Of a stretch of DNA of 11,316 nt, positions 6,967 through 11,316 are shown piece after piece. Position numbers and translations under genes: made by a program. Position 1 is the first letter of the stretch, and each line of letters opens with the position of its first letter. The notes below the pieces were generated by a model, which ran no database searches, was not told the origin of the DNA, and saw nothing but the letters and a program-made list of their open reading frames with translations. Source of the stretch: an uncultured Verrucomicrobiota bacterium (GTDB lineage: Bacteria; Verrucomicrobiota; Verrucomicrobiia; Chthoniobacterales; SZAS-18); the NCBI GenBank assembly GCA_937873255.1, contig CALMVM010000244.1, positions 327-11,642 of the forward strand, in the 5' to 3' direction.

Positions 6967-6995
6967 ATTAAAAAGTGGCGTTCAGCGGGTCTCAA
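6967..6995 (-). promoter_or_regulatory. Candidate sigma-70-like promoter for the GNAT gene
   Basis: Reading on the minus strand, TTGAGA (6995-6990) and TTTAAT (6972-6967) are separated by 17 bases, each one mismatch from the housekeeping consensus. The -10 box ends only three bases before the ATG, so the expected start of transcription would fall inside the first codons. That weakens the call or implies a leaderless or internal start. Confidence 0.3.
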
Positions 6996-7069
6996 CGAAC
7001 AACTTTTCCGCTCGTCAGACAAGCCTTTCCGCTTGGCAGTAGGACGGGGCCTGCGGCAGGTTGCGCGCG

Positions 7070-8194
7070 ATGCACATCGGCTTGGCACGGCGGGGGTGGT
7101 CGCCGACGGGCGGCGCGGAAGGTTATCTACGCCGGCTAGGTGCGGCGCTCGCGGCGGCAGGACACCGCGCGACGCTTTTCGCCAGCCCGGAGTGGCCCCG
7201 CACCGAATGGCCGGCGGATGCGGGGTTCGAGACCGTGCGTGGGGGGAATCCGAAGGCGTTCGCCGACGCGCTCGCAAAGTTGGAACCGACACGGCGTTGC
7301 GACGTGTTGTTTAGTTTGGAGCGGGTCTGGAAGTGCGACTGCTACCGCGCGGGCGACGGGCTCCACCGTGCGTGGCTCACACGTCGCGCGCGCTTCGAGC
7401 CTGCGTGGCGTAGTCGTCTGCGACGTTGGAACCCGAAACACCGCCAACTCCTCGCGTTGGAAGATGCGTTGTTCGGAAAGGGCGGAGCGCGCGTGGTCAT
7501 CGCCAATTCGCGGCTCGTGCGCGACGAGATTCGCGCGCATTTCCCGATATACGCACCGGAACGCATCGCGGTCGTCCACAATGGTTTGCCTTCCCGGTAT
7601 TTCGAGAAAACCGCGCCGGAAACGCGTGCACGTTCGCGGGCCGCGCTCGGGTTGACACCGGACGATTTCGCGCTGCTGTTCGCGGGCACGGGTTGGGAAC
7701 GCAAAGGACTCGCTTGCGCCGTCGAGGCCGTGGGACTTTTGCCCGACACTCCTCGCCCCCGCCTGCTCGTCGCCGGCAAGGGCAACCCCCGTCCGTATCA
7801 GCGCCGACCCACGGACCGTATCCGTTTCCTTGGCCCGGTACGCGACATGCCCGCGCTCTACGCGGCGGCGGACCTCTTCGTGCTGCCGACGATATACGCC
7901 CAGTTTTCCAACGCCTGCCTCGAAGCCATCGCCGACGGCCTGCCGGTGTTAACCACCTCAGCCAACGGCTTTGCCGAGATCCTGACCCCAGGCATCGACG
8001 GCGACGTGTTCGAGGCAGGCGACCAAGCCGCGCTCGCGGCCCTTTGCTCCCGTTGGGTCGACCCCGCCCGCCGCGCCGCCGCGTGTACCGCCTGCGTCGC
8101 CACGGCCTCGCGGTTCACCATCGAGCGCAACGTCGCAGAAACCCTGAATATCCTCACGCGCCTTGCGTCCAAACCGGCGGCGTCGGCGGATTGA
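7070..8194 (+). CDS. WaaG-like GT4 glycosyltransferase
   Basis: This is a 374-residue GT-B glycosyltransferase of the WaaG/RfaG-like branch, whose known members add a hexose to the lipopolysaccharide core. The acceptor here is inferred only. Seen directly: the N-terminal MHIGLARRGWSPTGGAE glycine-rich loop, SLERVWKCDCYRAGDGLHRAWL (82-103 region), VIANSRLVRDEI (about 143-154), VVHNGLP (168-174), GTGWERKGL (206-214, with Lys212 in the donor phosphate site) and CLEAIADGLPVLTTSANGFAEIL (about 283-305). The first Glu of the usual E-x7-E motif is replaced by Ala277; Glu285 is kept. I chose ATG at 7070, where the family fold starts, with GCAGG at 7056-7060 as a possible ribosome binding site; a TTG at 7061 would add three residues. 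There is no membrane segment. It diverges from the GNAT gene across 106 bases, and the diadenylate-cyclase-like gene follows 102 bases later on the same strand. Confidence 0.9.
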   Translation: MHIGLARRGWSPTGGAEGYLRRLGAALAAAGHRATLFASPEWPRTEWPADAGFETVRGGNPKAFADALAKLEPTRRCDVLFSLERVWKCDCYRAGDGLHRAWLTRRARFEPAWRSRLRRWNPKHRQLLALEDALFGKGGARVVIANSRLVRDEIRAHFPIYAPERIAVVHNGLPSRYFEKTAPETRARSRAALGLTPDDFALLFAGTGWERKGLACAVEAVGLLPDTPRPRLLVAGKGNPRPYQRRPTDRIRFLGPVRDMPALYAAADLFVLPTIYAQFSNACLEAIADGLPVLTTSANGFAEILTPGIDGDVFEAGDQAALAALCSRWVDPARRAAACTACVATASRFTIERNVAETLNILTRLASKPAASAD

Positions 8195-8237
8195 AAAAGC
8201 AGGGGCCGAAAAAGACGCGTTCGACGGGCACCGGCGA

Positions 8238-8266
8238 TTGCCCCCCGCAACCTGTTGTGCCAGAAT
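8238..8266 (+). promoter_or_regulatory. Weak candidate promoter for the cyclase-rsmH pair
   Basis: TTGCCC (8238-8243) and CAGAAT (8261-8266) are spaced by 17 bases, each four of six matches to the housekeeping consensus. A start about seven bases downstream would leave a leader of some 24 bases before the GTG at 8297. The match is weak and could be chance in this 102-base gap. Confidence 0.2.
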
Positions 8267-8296
8267 CATGATCGGACCCCAATAGGCCGCCCTCTC

Positions 8297-9622
8297 GTGA
8301 CAAACGACACCGCCTATCCCCAAGACGTGGCTGCGGTCATCCTCGACCGCTGGCACCGGATACAATCCGGCCAGGAACGCGGCCCCAACCCGTGGATGGA
8401 CCAGCCGCCCAGCCGCGAGGCGCTCGCGCGGGTCGTGCAGGTCTGTTACCAGGCCAGCCTGCTGAGGGAAGAGTCGCGCCCGGTGACGTTCCGGCTCATC
8501 CTCGCGGAACCCGGCATGTTTCCGTGCGACCAGGGACCGCCCGAGGGCCTCCACTGCCTGCGGTTCTCGCAGACGCGGCCGTTCAATCCGCTGGAGGCGC
8601 GGCGGCTCTCGCCGGCCGCCAATTTTTACCGCTCGCTCATCGGCGTTTGCCTGGATGAAAAACGCGAGGCCCCGCGCATTTGGGGCATCCTGCATTCCGG
8701 CCTGCGCTGGCTCCAGAACGTCCACGGCGGACGCGGCCGGGCCCAGACGTTGCCGCCCGCGCTGGTGTTGAGCGTCACCGCGCCGGGTCAGATCACCATC
8801 GGCTTCGGCTCGGAAGTCATCGCGCGCGCGGAGGGCGGCCGGCTGCTCGGTCCGTCGTTCAACGTGTTCGAGTCCGTGTGGATTCGCAACATCTTCGAGC
8901 CCGTGCGCACCGAGCTTTTCAACCTGCACGACCAGGCGCGCGCCAAGCGCGGCGCGACCTGGGCCCCGCTCGATCCGATGCTCGTGCGAATCGTTTCCCA
9001 GCACGCGGTAAAGAGGCTGATCTCCGCCCTGCGCGGCGCGCACCACGGCGCGACCATCATGTTTTTGCCCACCGCGTTCGCCCAGGAACTCGGCGACGGC
9101 AACCGCTACATCGACCTGAAGTACCGCTTCAACGAAGGCGAGCCGCGCAACCGCTTCCGCTCGCTGGTGGTCAACATCATGAACCGCGTGGCCGAACTCT
9201 ACGCCGGTTCCAAGGAGACCGTCGGCTGGCTCGAATACGCGCTCAGCAACGACGAAAACCTCGCCGCCTTCGACGAGGCGATCTTCGAGATGGCGTACCT
9301 CGTGGCGGGTTGCGCGGAGGTGGACGGCGCGGTGGTGCTGACCAAGAGTTTCGAGTTGATGGGGTTCGGCGGCGAGATCAGCGGCGAATTGCCCGGCGGC
9401 GTGGCGGTGCGGCGTGCGCTGGACCTCGAAGGCGACCAAGGCGAGGAAGAGTTCACCGAAAGCGTCGGCACGCGGCACCGTTCGGCGTACCGGTTGTGCC
9501 TGGCCGCGCCGGACGCGATGGCGATTGTCATCTCGCAGGACGGCGGCGCGCGGATCGTGCGCAGCCGCGACGGCGTGGTGACGTACTGGGACTACGCGTC
9601 CACGACCTCGCTCGATGTCTGA
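8297..9622 (+). CDS. Putative diadenylate cyclase (DisA_N/DAC domain) with long N-terminal sensor-like region
   Basis: This encodes 441 residues. The C-terminal part looks like a DAC domain, which joins two ATP into cyclic di-AMP. It keeps the two signature motifs: DGA at residues 343-345 (in AEVDGAVVL) and RHR at 393-395 (in VGTRHRSAYRL), then DAMAIVISQDGGARIV, matching the DAC end. About 50 residues separate the two motifs, more than the roughly 33 of DisA and CdaA, because of an acidic insert (DLEGDQGEEEF). Residues 1-330 resemble the DACNV-type probable sensor region, with YPQDVA at the start, VCYQASLLREESRPVTFRL and AHHGATIMFLPTAF. No membrane segment or DNA-binding HhH region is seen, so it is unlike CdaA or full DisA. 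I chose GTG at 8297 because the family-like sequence begins there; a TTG at 8255 adds 14 unlike residues. Its last 8 bases overlap the start of rsmH. Catalytic activity is inferred. Confidence 0.75.
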   Translation: MTNDTAYPQDVAAVILDRWHRIQSGQERGPNPWMDQPPSREALARVVQVCYQASLLREESRPVTFRLILAEPGMFPCDQGPPEGLHCLRFSQTRPFNPLEARRLSPAANFYRSLIGVCLDEKREAPRIWGILHSGLRWLQNVHGGRGRAQTLPPALVLSVTAPGQITIGFGSEVIARAEGGRLLGPSFNVFESVWIRNIFEPVRTELFNLHDQARAKRGATWAPLDPMLVRIVSQHAVKRLISALRGAHHGATIMFLPTAFAQELGDGNRYIDLKYRFNEGEPRNRFRSLVVNIMNRVAELYAGSKETVGWLEYALSNDENLAAFDEAIFEMAYLVAGCAEVDGAVVLTKSFELMGFGGEISGELPGGVAVRRALDLEGDQGEEEFTESVGTRHRSAYRLCLAAPDAMAIVISQDGGARIVRSRDGVVTYWDYASTTSLDV

Positions 9623-10640
9623 TTCCCCGACGCCGCACCGCCGCCGGCCGCGCTACCGGGGCAAGAATCCGCGCGCCTTTCACGAGAAATACAAGGAACA
9701 CGACCCCGGGCGTTTCCCGGAGACCGTGCAAAAAGTGCTCGACTCCGGCAAGACCCCGGCGGGCACCCACCGGCCGATCCTGGTCGCGGAAATCCTCGAA
9801 GTGCTCGCGCCGCAACCGGGCGAGTTCGTGGTGGATTGCACGTTCGGCTACGGCGGGCACGCGGAGGCGATCCTCCGACGGATCGCAACCAAGGCGGGAG
9901 GCCATCTGCTCGCGCTCGACACCGACCCGCTGGAGGGTCCGCGCACGTTGGAACGATTGCGCGGGGCGGGGTTCGGTCCGGACGTGTTGACGTGGGAGCG
10001 GCGCAACTTCGCCGGATTGGCGGGCGTGCTGGCGGCGCGCCGGTCGGGAGGCGCGGACATGATCCTCGCGGACCTGGGAATTTCGTGGATGCAACTCGAC
10101 GTACCCGCGCGCGGGTTTTCCATGAAAAACGACGGCCCGCTCGATATGCGCATGAACCCCGGGCGCGGGCCGACCGCCGCCGAATGGTTGTCCAAAGCGC
10201 GTCCCGAGACGCTCGCGCGGGCGTTGGCCGAAAACGCCGACGAACCCCGCGCGGAAGCCATTGCCGCCGCCCTCGCCGGAAAGTTTTTCCCGACGACGCG
10301 CGCCCTCGCCGAGGCGGTGTCGAACGCCGTGCCCGCGCCCGTGCGCGAGGAAACCGTGCGGCGGGTGTTCCAGGCGGTGCGGATCGCGGTCAACGAGGAG
10401 TTCGGCGCGCTGGACATGCTTTTGCGCACGTTGCCGGGATGCCTCGCGCCGGGCGGCCGGGCGGCGTTTTTGACGTTCCACTCCGGCGAGGACCGGCGTG
10501 TGAAGGCGGCGTTCAAGGAAGGCCGGCGCGCGGGGGTTTACGCGGAGATCGCCGAGGAGGTCATCCGCCCCGGCGTGCTCGAACGGCGGGATAACCTGCG
10601 CGCAAGCTCCGCCAAACTGCGGTGGGCGCGGCGAGCCTGA
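9615..10640 (+). CDS. rsmH: 16S rRNA (cytosine(1402)-N(4))-methyltransferase RsmH
   Basis: This is a 341-residue S-adenosylmethionine-dependent enzyme that methylates N4 of C1402 in the decoding centre of 16S rRNA. Seen directly: GTHRPILVAEIL (50-61), the SAM-binding motif DCTFGYGGHAEAIL (74-87), LALDTDP (99-105), LADLGISWMQLDVPARGFSM (151-170), PLDMRMNP (175-182), RRVFQAVRIAVNEEFGAL (249-266), FHSGEDRRVK (288-297; the usual form is FHSLEDR) and the C-terminal SSAKLRWARR. It is about 30 residues longer than typical RsmH because of a basic N-terminal extension (1-48, HRRRPRYRGKNPRAF), a form I associate with PVC homologues. The start ATG overlaps the cyclase stop in ATGTCTGA and there is no Shine-Dalgarno sequence, so translational coupling is likely. 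No mraZ, ftsL, ftsI or mur gene is nearby, unlike the usual cell-division cluster. It ends 2 bases from the convergent MazG-like gene. Confidence 0.93.
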   Translation: MSDSPTPHRRRPRYRGKNPRAFHEKYKEHDPGRFPETVQKVLDSGKTPAGTHRPILVAEILEVLAPQPGEFVVDCTFGYGGHAEAILRRIATKAGGHLLALDTDPLEGPRTLERLRGAGFGPDVLTWERRNFAGLAGVLAARRSGGADMILADLGISWMQLDVPARGFSMKNDGPLDMRMNPGRGPTAAEWLSKARPETLARALAENADEPRAEAIAAALAGKFFPTTRALAEAVSNAVPAPVREETVRRVFQAVRIAVNEEFGALDMLLRTLPGCLAPGGRAAFLTFHSGEDRRVKAAFKEGRRAGVYAEIAEEVIRPGVLERRDNLRASSAKLRWARRA

Positions 10641-10642
10641 CT

Positions 10643-11044
10643 TCAACCGCCGGAGAGTTCGGTGTGCTTGCGGGCGTTGCCCCGGGCGAGGGCAGCCGGG
10701 TATTTTTGTTCGTTGAGACCCAACTTTGCCCAGAGCGCGCGGGGCAGGTCGATGCCGAGCACATCGGCGAGACGGATGACGGCCGCGAGCACGTCGGCCA
10801 ACTCGTGTTCGACGGCTTGCTTGCCCTTCGGGGTATCGGCCACCCGTGCGGATTCTTCCGGCGTGAGCCACTGGAAGATTTCCAGCAACTCGCCCGCCTC
10901 CCCGGCAAGCATCATCGCCAGGTTTTTCGGCGTGTGGAACCGCTCCCACTCGCGCGCTGCCGCGAACTCCCGCTGGAACCGCCGCACCGCTGCGAGGTCG
11001 AGCATTTGCTGCGCCGGCGTAGGGTCGTCGTGGGCGTTCTCCAT
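10643..11044 (-). CDS. MazG-like nucleotide pyrophosphohydrolase
   Basis: This encodes 133 residues of the all-alpha NTP pyrophosphohydrolase superfamily (dCTPase/XTP3TPA-like, MazG-like), which cuts non-canonical or dCTP-type nucleotides to monophosphate and pyrophosphate in the cytoplasm. Seen directly: REFAAAREWERFHTPKNLAM (25-44), the metal-binding helix AGEAGELLEIFQWL (47-60, with Glu49 and Glu52), the second metal pair in HELADVLAAVIRLAD (80-94, Glu81 and Asp84), and the end NEQKYPAALARGNARKHTEL. Length and motif order fit the single-domain type. I chose ATG at 11042-11044; a TTG at 11092 would add 16 residues with no family likeness. The MLDLAAVRRFQ methionine at about residue 14 is another possible start. 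It is monocistronic in this window, converging on rsmH with no room for a terminator between the two stop codons. Confidence 0.9.
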   Translation of the reverse strand: MENAHDDPTPAQQMLDLAAVRRFQREFAAAREWERFHTPKNLAMMLAGEAGELLEIFQWLTPEESARVADTPKGKQAVEHELADVLAAVIRLADVLGIDLPRALWAKLGLNEQKYPAALARGNARKHTELSGG

Positions 11045-11316
11045 CCCCGTTTGTACATGCTCGCGGCCGGACCGACAACTTCCGCCCCCCAAAAGCCAAC
11101 GCGGGGAAATCCGGCATCTCAGCTACTCGCAGGGGCGACGGCGTGTCTACTACTCCCCCTTTTATTTCGCCGGGGCGGAAAATCTCCGACCCAAATTGGG
11201 GAATGCACCCTCTGGGTTAAGGCGCGCGATTGCGTTTTTATGGCATGGCCAGCCGAGCTATTGCGCCCCGTACGGCGGCAAACCAATCACCTCGAATCAC
11301 ATGTACCCATCAGAAC
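11045..11316. other. Intergenic region with no supported gene
   Basis: This stretch holds no gene I can support. It contains a short palindrome, CCCAAATTGGG (11190-11200), and a partial GC-rich inverted pairing around 11166-11182 that might fold weakly. Three start codons near the end open frames that run off the window: ATG at 11240, ATG at 11245 and ATG at 11301. None has a clear ribosome binding site and none can be chosen over the others. The promoter of the MazG-like gene should lie here on the minus strand, but I see no convincing -35/-10 pair. Confidence 0.5.

Noticed and set aside
7958..9478. 506-codon open frame on the minus strand opposite the cyclase gene
   Set aside because: It has no recognisable domain, and it spans two real plus-strand genes and their gap, so it is a shadow.
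8297..9622. DisA DNA-integrity scanning protein
   Set aside because: The DAC-like domain is at the C-terminus and no helix-hairpin-helix DNA-binding region follows it, so the DisA layout does not fit.
9528..11117. 529-codon open frame on the minus strand across rsmH and the MazG-like gene
   Set aside because: It is longer than either real gene but has low-complexity Arg/Pro/Gly content and no motif; both real genes have strong family marks.
11240..11316. Start of a new gene at the right edge
   Set aside because: Three competing starts are open to the edge with no ribosome binding site or family likeness, and fewer than 26 codons are visible.

Overview
The window is GC-rich, densely coded bacterial chromosome. 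The gene content points to the PVC group (Verrucomicrobiota, Lentisphaerae or Planctomycetota). The clues are a small "EVRRxxxxKPFxPF" protein of a type I associate with PVC genomes, a diadenylate-cyclase-like protein with a long N-terminal sensor region, an rsmH with a basic N-terminal extension lying outside a cell-division cluster, and a heptanucleotide (AATGACG) array between genes. This placement rests on family recognition, not on a marker gene, and is moderate at best.

Left part (1-2630, + strand): the 3' end of a circularly permuted ATP-grasp gene, a 77-residue conserved small protein, and an alpha-E domain gene. ATP-grasp plus alpha-E is a well-known gene pair predicted to make or ligate a peptide-like product. 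The usual transglutaminase-like and Anbu partners are not visible here and could lie upstream. The alpha-E gene ends in a Ser-Gln repeat tail.

Junction (2631-2764): six tandem AATGACG heptamers, with an 18-bp inverted copy of the same motif about 100 bp away. This element fills the space between two convergent genes and supplies the last codon and the stop of the penicillin-acylase gene.

Middle part (2758-6963, - strand, reading right to left): a GNAT acetyltransferase, a GT4 glycosyltransferase and a membrane-anchored or exported penicillin acylase-family Ntn hydrolase, in a loose same-strand series. Diverging from the GNAT gene is a second GT4 enzyme of the WaaG-like type (7070-8194, +), which suggests envelope polysaccharide or lipopolysaccharide work in this region.

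Right part (8297-11044): a putative diadenylate cyclase that keeps the DGA and RHR motifs overlaps by 8 nt the start of rsmH, the 16S rRNA m4C1402 methyltransferase. A convergent MazG-like nucleotide pyrophosphohydrolase follows with a 2-bp gap. The last ~270 bases hold no gene I can support, apart from possible starts of a gene that runs off the window.

The most unusual points are the cyclase-rsmH overlap, the repeat element that forms a gene's stop codon, the in-frame hexamer tail on the alpha-E protein, and a -10-like box placed exactly for a leaderless mRNA in front of the small 77-residue gene.
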